A DNA stretch of 56,869 nucleotides from Ruminococcus sp. Phil11 (lineage in GTDB: Bacteria; Bacillota; Clostridia; Oscillospirales; Ruminococcaceae). Location of the stretch: the NCBI GenBank assembly GCA_001940925.1, contig MSGZ01000038.1, positions 1 through 56,869 of the forward strand, given 5' to 3'. Below the pieces are notes generated by a model. It saw only the letters and a program-made list of their open reading frames with translations, was not told the DNA's origin and made no database searches. Below, in pieces: positions 33,649 to 41,694 of the stretch (positions are counted from its first letter, which is position 1; each line of letters begins with the position of its first letter). Position numbers and translations under genes: made by a program.

Positions 33649-35097
33649 TTATTCCGCATCCGGAACGCCGGGCGCTCCGCTGTGGATCACGAACCAGAAT
33701 GTCGAGCCCTTTCCGACGGTGCTGTCCACGCCGAAGGCATAGTCATGCAGCCGCAGGATCGCCTTGACGATCGAGAGCCCGAGCCCGGTGCCGCGCACCT
33801 CGCGCTTATAGTTCTCACTGCGGTAATACTTATCAAAAATGCGGGAAAGCGTTTCCTGATCAATCCCCTGTCCTGTATCGCGGACGGAAATGCGGATGCC
33901 CTCGTCCGTATGCGCCAGCTTCACAAAGACCTTTTTGTCGTCGCCGGTGTAGTTCATGGCATTGTTCATCAGGTTGCAGATCACCTGCTCGATCTTGCCC
34001 GCATCGCAGTTGACCTCTGCGGGGCCGTCGGTTTCCAGATCAAAGGTATATCCGGAGACCTCACTCAGTCCGCGGTAGCGGTCCACGATCTCATGCAGAC
34101 GCTGCTCCATGTCGAAGTCCGTGCATTCGAGCTTCATCTTGCCGTTTTCGAGCTTGGAGAGATCGAGGATATCGTTGACGAGTGCGGTCAGGCGGTCGGT
34201 CTCCTCAATGATGACCTGAAGATGCTCTGCGCGCTTGACCGGATTGTCGCCGGAAAGGTCGCGGATCATCTCCGCATAGGCCTTCAGCATGGTCAGCGGC
34301 GTGCGCAGGTCATGCGAGGCATTTGCGATCAGATCGCGCTGCATGGTATCGACGCGGTTGATCTCGCGGCTCGCGTAGGTCAGCGTTTCGGCAAGGCGTT
34401 CCGCCTCGTCATAGCCGTTGCCGTTGAACTGGATATCGTACCGCCCGTGTGCCAGCTGCTCCGCATCCTTTGTGACGCGGACGATCGGCTTGGCGAGCCG
34501 GTCGGAAACGATCATGGAAAGGATAAAGCCGATCAGCACAAGAATGATCGTAATAATGACGAGCTGCCGTCTTATGATGCTGACCGTCGCGGCGACGGGC
34601 ACCAGCGGCGCATTCAGGATCAGATAGCCCTCCGGCATGGATTTCATGCCGATGACTCTCGCGTAAATCAGCGTTTCGTTTTTGGTTTCCGTTGTTATGT
34701 ACTGTGCGCTGTAGACGCCGTCCTCAGCTTCCAGTGCTCTCTGGGCATATTCCCACGAATGATTGTTGGGCCATGTGTGGTGGATCGCGCAGTACCGCTC
34801 GCCGATGACGCAGACCGGGAACTGTGCGCGTCCCTGCCGGTCCAGGATCTGGAAGCAGACGCCGTTCTCGTATTCCTGTTCCACGAAGGCATCATACCAG
34901 TACGGATCGTTCTGATAGATCTCGACCAGCTGATCCGACAGCCGGATGACATCCCTTGTTTTCATGCTGTCATAGAATTTCTGCAGAAACACCCCCTGAA
35001 AGACCCACAGCAGCAGGAATGTCAGCAGGACATATGCCATGAACCAGTACCAGATCGTCAGCCGCAGACTGTTGTTCCGCTTCGGCTTACGCTTCAA
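33649..35097 (-). CDS. Sensor histidine kinase (PhoR-like)
   Basis: A 482-residue membrane kinase. Helices near residues 14-38 and 180-202 flank a ~140-residue outer sensor region; a HAMP linker follows. The H box is DLIANASHDLRTPLTMLKAYAEM (His in SHDLR), the N box NLMNNAMNYTGDD and the G box DTGQGI...GTGLGLSIVKAI. It should autophosphorylate on the His and pass phosphate to the response regulator encoded upstream, whose stop it overlaps by 11 nt. The PhoR analogy rests on the PhoP-box-like repeats upstream of the operon; the signal is unproven. Confidence 0.92.
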   Translation of the reverse strand: MKRKPKRNNSLRLTIWYWFMAYVLLTFLLLWVFQGVFLQKFYDSMKTRDVIRLSDQLVEIYQNDPYWYDAFVEQEYENGVCFQILDRQGRAQFPVCVIGERYCAIHHTWPNNHSWEYAQRALEAEDGVYSAQYITTETKNETLIYARVIGMKSMPEGYLILNAPLVPVAATVSIIRRQLVIITIILVLIGFILSMIVSDRLAKPIVRVTKDAEQLAHGRYDIQFNGNGYDEAERLAETLTYASREINRVDTMQRDLIANASHDLRTPLTMLKAYAEMIRDLSGDNPVKRAEHLQVIIEETDRLTALVNDILDLSKLENGKMKLECTDFDMEQRLHEIVDRYRGLSEVSGYTFDLETDGPAEVNCDAGKIEQVICNLMNNAMNYTGDDKKVFVKLAHTDEGIRISVRDTGQGIDQETLSRIFDKYYRSENYKREVRGTGLGLSIVKAILRLHDYAFGVDSTVGKGSTFWFVIHSGAPGVPDAE

Positions 35098-35755
35098 ACT
35101 TATACCCCATTCCTCTCAGTGTGACAATGAATTTGCGGTATTCACCGAGGCTGTTGCGGAGCATCTTGATATGGGTATCGACGGTGCGGTCATCGCCGAA
35201 GAAGTCATAGCCCCAGACCTCCTCGAGCAGCTTGTCTCTTGTGAGCGCGATATTGCGGTTCTTGACCAGATAAAAGAGCAGATCATATTCCTTCGGGGTC
35301 ATGTTGGCCTTCTGCCCGTTGACATAGACCTCTCTGCCGGCCATGTCGATCTCGAGTCCCTCAAAGGTGATGCGCTCCGGCATCGGCTGCTGTGCCGTGC
35401 TTCTGCGGGTGCTCACCGCCTTGATGCGCGCCATCAGCTCCTTCGGGGAGAACGGCTTGACGACATAATCGTCGATGCCGAGCTCAAAGCCGAACAGCTT
35501 GTCATATTCCTCGCCTCTCGCGGAGAGCATGATGATCGGGGTGTTCTTGGTCTTGCGGATCTCCTTGCAGGCGGAATAGCCGTCCAGACGGGGCATCATG
35601 ATATCCATGATGATGACGTCGTAATCGGCTGCCTTTGCCTTTGTCACGGCTTCCATGCCGTCGCCGGCCTCGTCCGTTTCATAGCCTTCAAATTCTGCGT
35701 ATTCCCGCACAACTCTGCGGATATTGGCTTCGTCGTCCACGATCAGTATTTTCAT
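35087..35755 (-). CDS. OmpR/PhoB-family response regulator
   Basis: A 222-residue regulator. The receiver domain has MKILIVDDEANIRR, the phospho-acceptor Asp in VIIMDIMMP (near residue 51), LSARGEEYD and YVVKPFSPKEL. The winged-helix output (from ~residue 125) shows PKEYDLLFYLVKNRNIALTRDKLLEEVWGYDF and RTVDTHIKMLRNSLG...RGMGYKFE. It is transcribed before its kinase, and direct repeats upstream suggest autoregulation. Confidence 0.95.
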   Translation of the reverse strand: MKILIVDDEANIRRVVREYAEFEGYETDEAGDGMEAVTKAKAADYDVIIMDIMMPRLDGYSACKEIRKTKNTPIIMLSARGEEYDKLFGFELGIDDYVVKPFSPKELMARIKAVSTRRSTAQQPMPERITFEGLEIDMAGREVYVNGQKANMTPKEYDLLFYLVKNRNIALTRDKLLEEVWGYDFFGDDRTVDTHIKMLRNSLGEYRKFIVTLRGMGYKFEA

Positions 35756-35866
35756 ATCGGTGTGATTCCTTTCCGCAGCGGACGCTGCATGACGGATGCA
35801 GTGCTCTGCGCACGGAAAATGCCCTCTGCCGGGGAATTTTCTGTCAGCAGGCGTTCAGATATACCG

Positions 35867-35898
35867 ATTATACCATACTTATGTGAATAATCTGTGAA
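35867..35898 (-). promoter_or_regulatory. Response-regulator promoter with PhoP-box-like direct repeats
   Basis: On the minus strand a TATAAT (35867-35872) has no good -35. Instead, two TTCACA repeats (35893-35898 and 35882-35887) are spaced by 5 bp, i.e. an 11-bp period, the arrangement of PhoP boxes in Bacillus. Two further repeats, TTCACA and TTCACG (35917-35929), lie on the plus strand. This suggests activation by the encoded OmpR-type regulator. Confidence 0.55.
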
Positions 35899-35937
35899 TT
35901 TCCCGGCAAATAACTTTTCACATTTCACGAAAATCCA

Positions 35938-35966
35938 TTGACAGAAATCGCTTTCTTTGGTATAAT
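35938..35966 (+). promoter_or_regulatory. Promoter of the GGDEF-EAL gene
   Basis: TTGACA (35938-35943) and TATAAT (35961-35966) with a 17-bp spacer. The plus-strand TTCAC repeats lie immediately upstream, so the two-component regulator might also touch this promoter. Confidence 0.8.
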
Positions 35967-36042
35967 ATCAATATGGGCTACTGCGCCCTTCCGCCGGACG
36001 GATACCGTGCGGAAACCCGCAGCAGAGAGGTGTGTGATTGAC

Positions 36043-38349
36043 ATGAAGCTCGGAAAAAAGCAGCTCATTTATTCGATCATTGTCACGTTCTCATTCTTTA
36101 CAGTTTATGTTCTCATCTATGCATATCATCACCGTGACAGAAATGATCTGATCTACCTGATCTTCAATACCTATGCACTGATTGCAGTGCTGCTCGGCTT
36201 TCTGCTTGTGCTGTACCGGGAACGGAAGCAGAAGCGCAAGAAGGAGACCGACCACAAGCGGCTGATCTATATGGCGGAAAACCTGAGCGCGCCCGCGATG
36301 CTCTGGTCAAATGATTTCTCGGAGGTCGTGCTGAACGGCGCGCTTTCAGAGCTTTCCGGCGTGACGGTCCGCCCGGATTTTGACGCAAAGCATATCGTCC
36401 CGGGATTCTTCGGCAGAAAGGAAATGACGGACGAGGATATCCGCGATCTGGTGCTGACAAAGCATCAGGAATATCCGCTGACTGCCGCGAACGGCGACAA
36501 GCGGACAATGATCTGGAACACCTGTGCCGTGGAAACAGATGAGAACGGTGTCACATGGCTGCTCTCGATCGGCATTGACGTCACCGACCTGCGCACCATG
36601 CAGTCGGAGATCGAGGCTTATTCCAAGGCACTGACCGTCTCCAAGGGACAGCATAACCTGACAATGGAGCTGCTCGAAGTCGGCGTGCTGCTGATCGAGC
36701 AGGGCAACCGGCAGATGTTCCCCTCGGAAAAGCTGCAGAAGATGCTCGGCATCCCGGAAAAGGACTTCACCGTACAGGGACTGCGCGAGCATGTTTATCC
36801 GCTGGATGCCGTGGTCTATGACCGCTATGTTGATACGATGCGGATGCACATGGTTGAGTTCCTGAACAAGACAGATTCGCTGGAGCTGCGGATCGGCTCC
36901 GCAGACGGCGAATACCGCTGGTATTCCTACCGGTTCAAGGTAACGGAAAATCCTGCGACCGGCAGGCTGGTGACGGGCGGCTCGGTCATTGACATCACGA
37001 AGGAAAAGGAAAAAGATGCAAGGATCGAACAGATCGCGTATGAGGATGCCGTCACGGGCATCCCGAACCGCAACAAGCTGATGCTGATGGGACGCGACCT
37101 GTTCCGGGCAACGCAGGAGCTGAAAACGAAATACTGGGTCATTGTTATGGACATTGACCGCTTTCACCTCATCAATGATACCTGCGGCTATTCCGCCGGC
37201 AATGAGCTGCTGCGCGGCTTTGCGCAGGCAGTTATCAAGCAGCTCAGCTTCGGCGGCTTTGCGGCGCGTATTTCCGGCGACAATTTTGCGCTGATCCTGC
37301 GCGACACCGGCGATGACGCACTGCCGGAAAAGGCCGTCAGGCGCGTGCAGCGTGCACTGGCGCAGAAGGCGACCGGTTCGCTTTCCGGCCGCTCCCTGAC
37401 CTGCTCGGCAGGCTATGCGCGGATGCCGGCAGACGGCGAAAGCTTTGAAAACGTCATGGAGCACGCGGAATTTGCGCTGTCCTCCGCAAGCGACATTCTC
37501 GGCAGCATCCGGCGGTATACCTCCGAGATGCACGATACGATCATTGAGGAGAGCAATCTGGAAGCCCAGCTGACGGAAGGCATCATGCGCAATGAGCTGA
37601 CGCTGTTCTATCAGCCGAAGGTCTCTCTGGAAACGGGCGAGGTCATGGGTCTGGAAGCCCTGATCCGCTGGAAGCATCCCTCCGGCAGGCTGCTCCCCCC
37701 GAGCGTGTTTATCCCGATCGCGGAAAAATCCCAGCTCATCACGCATGTGACGCGCTTTGTGCTGAATGAGGCCTGCCGGCAGGCAAAGCTCTGGCAGACC
37801 ATGAAGCTGAAGCCCGTCGTCATGTCGATCAACTTCACGAGCACGGATTTCTATACCGAAAACATCTGCGGGATCATCATTTCCGCGCTGAAGCGGAATG
37901 AGCTTGACCCGCGCTGGCTCGAGATCGAGCTGACCGAATCGCTGGCACTCAAGGATATCGACACGACGATCGAACGGATGCAGGAAATGCGGGATGCGGG
38001 CATTCAGCTTGCCATGGACGATTTCGGCACCGGTTATTCTTCGCTGAGCTATATCCAGCGGCTGCCGTTCACAATGCTGAAGCTTGACCGCGCATTCGTC
38101 ATGCACATGGACGAGGATCCCGTCGTGCAGGAGATCGTCCGTTCCGTCGCACGGATCGCGAAGGCCAAGCAGATCCGCACAATTGCCGAGGGCGTAGAAA
38201 CGCCTGAGCAGGCGGAGCAGCTCCGTCAGGCAGGCTGTAACTACGCGCAGGGCTATCTCTACGGCCAGCCCATGACGGCGAAGGAAACAGAGCAGTATAT
38301 TCGCAGAAATATGGCGGAGATGCAGGAAAAGCAGTCCGCCGGCACATAA
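36043..38349 (+). CDS. Membrane PAS-GGDEF-EAL protein, probable c-di-GMP phosphodiesterase
   Basis: A 768-residue protein with two N-terminal membrane helices (residues ~9-26 and 38-58), two PAS-like regions (~75-190 and ~200-325), a GGDEF domain (~330-490) and an EAL domain (~500-755). The cyclase signature is degenerate, SGDNF instead of GGDEF, so synthesis of c-di-GMP is unlikely. The EAL domain keeps its residues: LEALIRWKHP, ELTES, DDFGTGYSSLSYI and IAEGVETPEQ. It is therefore probably a phosphodiesterase tuned by PAS input. ATG 36043 is chosen; a GTG three codons earlier fits the GAGAGG site equally well. Confidence 0.9.
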   Translation: MKLGKKQLIYSIIVTFSFFTVYVLIYAYHHRDRNDLIYLIFNTYALIAVLLGFLLVLYRERKQKRKKETDHKRLIYMAENLSAPAMLWSNDFSEVVLNGALSELSGVTVRPDFDAKHIVPGFFGRKEMTDEDIRDLVLTKHQEYPLTAANGDKRTMIWNTCAVETDENGVTWLLSIGIDVTDLRTMQSEIEAYSKALTVSKGQHNLTMELLEVGVLLIEQGNRQMFPSEKLQKMLGIPEKDFTVQGLREHVYPLDAVVYDRYVDTMRMHMVEFLNKTDSLELRIGSADGEYRWYSYRFKVTENPATGRLVTGGSVIDITKEKEKDARIEQIAYEDAVTGIPNRNKLMLMGRDLFRATQELKTKYWVIVMDIDRFHLINDTCGYSAGNELLRGFAQAVIKQLSFGGFAARISGDNFALILRDTGDDALPEKAVRRVQRALAQKATGSLSGRSLTCSAGYARMPADGESFENVMEHAEFALSSASDILGSIRRYTSEMHDTIIEESNLEAQLTEGIMRNELTLFYQPKVSLETGEVMGLEALIRWKHPSGRLLPPSVFIPIAEKSQLITHVTRFVLNEACRQAKLWQTMKLKPVVMSINFTSTDFYTENICGIIISALKRNELDPRWLEIELTESLALKDIDTTIERMQEMRDAGIQLAMDDFGTGYSSLSYIQRLPFTMLKLDRAFVMHMDEDPVVQEIVRSVARIAKAKQIRTIAEGVETPEQAEQLRQAGCNYAQGYLYGQPMTAKETEQYIRRNMAEMQEKQSAGT

Positions 38350-38367
38350 CAGAAAGAGGGCATTCCT

Positions 38368-39069
38368 ATGATGCAGCAGCCGACCCCCGAGATGCAGCTG
38401 ACCGCGCATCTTGCACAGTATCACGATCTCACGGTCATGCGGGATATCCTGATCCCCGCGGATGACCGGACCATGCACATTGATTTTCTGCTCCTGACGA
38501 AATGCGGCATTTTTGTCTGCGAGCTGAAAACCTACCGCGGGATCATTCAGGGTGAGGGCATGAAAAAATACTGGAAGCAGTTTACGGACGGCAATGAGAT
38601 CGACTATTTCAGTCCGCTGCTCCAGAATCTCTACCATATTAAATATATGAAAAAGCTGCTGGAACCGCTGCCGTTTGACATATACCTGCATTCCGTGGTG
38701 TATATGTACGGCTACGGCAGGGCAAAGCTGCAGATCGCGCCGCCGTATCCGCCGCAGTCGAGCATCGTCAATTCGGTCGCCTCACTGCAGCGCGTGATCC
38801 AGCTGGTCAGCGAAAAGAACGGCCCGACCCTCTCCGAGGGCGAGCTCGGCTATATCTGCGATTTCATCGGCAAAAACCAGATCCGCGGCGACGAGGCGCG
38901 CACGGCGCATGAGGTCGATGCCGTGCAGTATAAGAATGATGCGCGCAAGGCACTGTTCCGGCAGATCTGCCCGGAATGCGGTGCACCGCTCGTCCCGCAG
39001 GGTACCCCCACAGGCAATTACTGGGTCTGCTCCCGCTGGCCCGAATGCACATACACACACAGAATGTAA
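38368..39069 (+). CDS. NERD-domain protein with C-terminal zinc finger
   Basis: A 233-residue protein. The N-terminal half is a nuclease-related (NERD) domain: MHIDFLLLTKCGIFVCELKTYRG carries the D...ExK pattern of the restriction-endonuclease fold. The C terminus (CPECGAPLV...YWVCSRWPECTY) is a topoisomerase-IA-type zinc ribbon with four Cys. Such proteins are thought to handle DNA, but no substrate is established. It is 18 bp downstream of the GGDEF-EAL gene, so it is probably cotranscribed. Confidence 0.85.
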   Translation: MMQQPTPEMQLTAHLAQYHDLTVMRDILIPADDRTMHIDFLLLTKCGIFVCELKTYRGIIQGEGMKKYWKQFTDGNEIDYFSPLLQNLYHIKYMKKLLEPLPFDIYLHSVVYMYGYGRAKLQIAPPYPPQSSIVNSVASLQRVIQLVSEKNGPTLSEGELGYICDFIGKNQIRGDEARTAHEVDAVQYKNDARKALFRQICPECGAPLVPQGTPTGNYWVCSRWPECTYTHRM

Positions 39070-39099
39070 CCGAATTTCACAACAGAAAGGAACGTGAAC

Positions 39100-40182
39100 A
39101 TGAAAAAACGAATCGGAATCCTGACCTCCGGCGGTGACTGCCCCGGACTGAACGCGACGATCCGCGGCGTAGCGAAGGCCTGCTTTGAGCTGATGGGCGA
39201 GGACAATGTCGAGATCGTCGGCATCTCCAACGGTTATTACGGCCTGATCCACAATCTGTGCCGCGTCATGCAGCCGGGCGAGTTCTCCGGCATCCTGACG
39301 CAGGGCGGCACGATCCTCGGCACCAAGCGGCAGCCGTTCAAGATGATGACTGTCATCGGTGAGGACAATGTGGACAAGGTCAAGAACATGCGCGAGACCT
39401 ATCAGAAGCAGAAGCTGGACTGTCTGCTGACGCTCGGCGGCAACGGCACGCACAAGACCTCGCATCTGCTCTCGCAGGAGGGACTGAACGTCATCGGCCT
39501 GCCCAAGACGATCGACAACGATATCTACGGCACGGATGTGACCTTCGGCTTCCACACCGCAGTGGATACCGCAACCGACGCAATCGACCGCCTGCATACG
39601 ACGGCAGCCTCGCACAGCCGCATTCTGGTTTGTGAGATCATGGGCAACAAGGCCGGCTGGCTGACGCTGAATGCGGGTCTTGCGGGCGGCGCGGATATCA
39701 TTCTGATCCCGGAGATCCCGTATGACATCGACCGCGTCTGCGAGGCACTGATGAAGCGCGCAGGCAGCGGAAAATCCTTCTCGATCATGGCGGTCGCGGA
39801 GGGTGCGTTCGATCAGGACGAGGCCAAGCTGAAAAAGAAGGACCGCGCCAGAAAGCGCGAGGAGGCCGGCATCATCACGGCGACCTCCCGCATTGCGGCG
39901 CAGGTGCAGGCCGCGACCGGCATCGAGGCGCGTGTCTGCGTGCCGGGTCACATGCTGCGCGGCGGCTCGCCGAGTGCCTATGACCGCATCCTTGCGACGA
40001 AATTCGGCGTTCATGCCGCCAAGCTGATCGCACATGAAAAGTACGGCAGGACCGTTGCAATGGTCAACGGCAAGGTCACATCGAACAAACTTGAGGATAT
40101 TGCCGGTCTGACGAAGTTCGTTAATCCGAAGGATCAGCTTGTCGTGACGGCAAAACGCATCGGCGTTTCGTTCGGAGACTGA
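39100..40182 (+). CDS. pfkA: 6-phosphofructokinase (group III-like)
   Basis: A 360-residue glycolytic kinase that phosphorylates fructose 6-phosphate. GILTSGGDCPGLNATIRG is the N-terminal nucleotide loop; GLPKTIDNDIYGTD carries the catalytic TIDND motif; GGSPSAYDR is the C-terminal F6P region. The donor-site residues are unusual: GGNGT replaces the common GGDGS, a Lys precedes TIDND as in PPi-linked and group III enzymes, and MGN replaces MGR. ATP versus PPi use cannot be settled from sequence. ATG 39100 follows GAAAGGA; GTG 39094 is an alternative. Confidence 0.93.
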   Translation: MKKRIGILTSGGDCPGLNATIRGVAKACFELMGEDNVEIVGISNGYYGLIHNLCRVMQPGEFSGILTQGGTILGTKRQPFKMMTVIGEDNVDKVKNMRETYQKQKLDCLLTLGGNGTHKTSHLLSQEGLNVIGLPKTIDNDIYGTDVTFGFHTAVDTATDAIDRLHTTAASHSRILVCEIMGNKAGWLTLNAGLAGGADIILIPEIPYDIDRVCEALMKRAGSGKSFSIMAVAEGAFDQDEAKLKKKDRARKREEAGIITATSRIAAQVQAATGIEARVCVPGHMLRGGSPSAYDRILATKFGVHAAKLIAHEKYGRTVAMVNGKVTSNKLEDIAGLTKFVNPKDQLVVTAKRIGVSFGD

Positions 40183-40474
40183 ACGCCGGATCATTCCGAA
40201 TATTTATATAACGATCTACACTTTCAATTAACAATTTGACGGATCAGCGGAATTTGCGGACTGATTTTTGTCAGAAATCACGAAAATGAAGAAATCCGAA
40301 AAAAATTCTGAATCTTTTGTGACTTTTTGGCTCTGAAATCGGTCTATATAAGTAGAGGGGCGCGATATGATACCGGAGACCGGACAAAACCGGTACGATA
40401 CCGCACGGGGACCCCAAACCTTAAAACAAATTTCCGTATCACAGCATTTTATCACAGAAAAGAGGAAGTATATT
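40183..40474 (+). other. Leader/intergenic region with GC-rich structure before the surface-protein gene
   Basis: The left part is AT-rich. The right part (about 40355-40418) holds GGGG and CCCC blocks, direct GATACCG repeats, and a TACCGG/CCGGTA pair that could fold into a hairpin. A weak -10 (TATATAAG near 40345) lies before it. It matches no riboswitch consensus I recognise. Confidence 0.4.
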
Positions 40475-41398
40475 GTGAGAAAGGGAGCCGGAATCATGCT
40501 TGCCGCATTGGGGATGCTGCAGGCAATGCCGCTCGCCGCACAGGCAGCGGAATCAGACTGCACCGTCGAAGTGACAGTCAGAACGGAGGAAACCGTCCTG
40601 AACAGGGCGAAGGTTTCCGTCGGGGATGAAAACGGGGACGGTCGGCTGACCGTTGAGGATGTGCTGATCGCAGCACATGACAAGTATTATGAAGGCGGCG
40701 CGGAGGCCGGATATCAGCGTTCCTGTGCGGATGCACCGGAGCTTTCGCGGATCTGGGGCGTGCGCGGCCGCTACATCAGTTTTATTCTGGATGCCGGAGG
40801 CAATGAAAAGACCGGCGAACCGGAGGACGGCGACAAGATCAGTGTACTGCTGCAGGATGCGGCAGAGGATACCTACCGGTTCCGGCACGGCCCGCTGCAT
40901 CAGATCCCGGTCGGTGAGCATATCAATCTGAAGCTGATCCGCCGCCGCGGCGCGACCGGCAGGGATGAACCGGTCAGCGATGCGGTCATTCTGATCGACG
41001 GCAGACGCACGGCGATCCGGACGGACGAAAAGGGCTTTGCAGCAGTTTCGTTCCGGGATGCCGGAGTGCATACGCTCAGTGCCAAGCTGGACGGCAATGT
41101 CCTGCTGAAGAAGAATGACGAGGTCACGGTAGTGGAGCGGAACGAGGAGACAGACGCCGTACAGAGCGGACAGTCCGCACCGACAGAGACCACACCGGCA
41201 GGCACGGAAGCAGCGGCACAGACCGACGTCAGCGCGTCCACGGTCCCGGCAGTGCTCGGCACGACTGTGAGCGCAGCGATCACAAAGCTGCGGGGCGTCA
41301 GTGCGGGAGAATCCGCACCGCTGGCAGCATTCTGCGGCGCAGGTGCCGTCGCGATCGCCGCCGCCCTGATCTGCGGCAGGAAAAAGAACGAGGACTGA
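40475..41398 (+). CDS. Secreted, C-terminally anchored protein with EF-hand/dockerin-like motif
   Basis: A 307-residue protein starting at GTG 40475 (AGAGGAAG upstream). A signal peptide ends after MPLAAQA. The next ~130 residues resemble DUF4430-like clostridial surface domains: GDENGDGRLTVEDVLIAAHD is a calcium-binding EF-hand/dockerin-like loop, followed by HDKYYEGG and an ISFILDAGG strand. A Cna-B/Ig-like stretch (SDAVILIDGRRTAIRTDEKGFAAVSF) follows, then a Thr/Ala-rich linker, a membrane helix and a GRKKNED tail. The C terminus has sortase-signal layout but no LPXTG, so it is probably membrane-anchored. Function unknown. Confidence 0.75.
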   Translation: MRKGAGIMLAALGMLQAMPLAAQAAESDCTVEVTVRTEETVLNRAKVSVGDENGDGRLTVEDVLIAAHDKYYEGGAEAGYQRSCADAPELSRIWGVRGRYISFILDAGGNEKTGEPEDGDKISVLLQDAAEDTYRFRHGPLHQIPVGEHINLKLIRRRGATGRDEPVSDAVILIDGRRTAIRTDEKGFAAVSFRDAGVHTLSAKLDGNVLLKKNDEVTVVERNEETDAVQSGQSAPTETTPAGTEAAAQTDVSASTVPAVLGTTVSAAITKLRGVSAGESAPLAAFCGAGAVAIAAALICGRKKNED

Positions 41399-41438
41399 TA
41401 TATCGGCGCAAAGACCCGCCGGCAGAACAGCAAAACAT

Positions 41439-41476
41439 AAAAAGACGCTGATATGTGAAAATCAGCGTCTTTTTTT
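41439..41476. terminator. Terminator, copy 1 of a recurring module
   Basis: AAAGACGCTGAT and ATCAGCGTCTTT form a 12-bp stem around ATGTGAAA, flanked by A and T runs. Close relatives occur at 45141-45179 and 53749-53786. Confidence 0.9.
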
Positions 41477-41516
41477 CGCAGAGGGCTCCCGGAATGCAGA
41501 ACAGGCAGGAAAACGC

Positions 41517-41545
41517 TTGATTTCCGCAGCAATCCATGCTATACT
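41517..41545 (+). promoter_or_regulatory. Promoter of the dockerin-protein gene
   Basis: TTGATT (41517-41522) and TATACT (41540-41545) with a 17-bp spacer. A ~140-nt leader follows, with two hairpins: CCGGAGG/CCTCCGG at 41594-41612 and GACCG/CGGTC at 41614-41632. Confidence 0.72.
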
Positions 41546-41694
41546 GAAATAGCAGCCCGCATGAAAATTTTTATGCGTGGTGTAAGATTCCCGCCGGAGG
41601 AGGAACCTCCGGAGACCGGCAGCGAAGCGGTCTTTGCGAATGCCGGAGCACATGCACCCGCACGCGATAACCGCATGAAAAAGGAGGATGAACC

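Noticed and set aside
36346..38691. A 781-codon minus-strand frame opposite the GGDEF-EAL gene
   Set aside because: It has no family motifs and spans two well-supported plus-strand genes.
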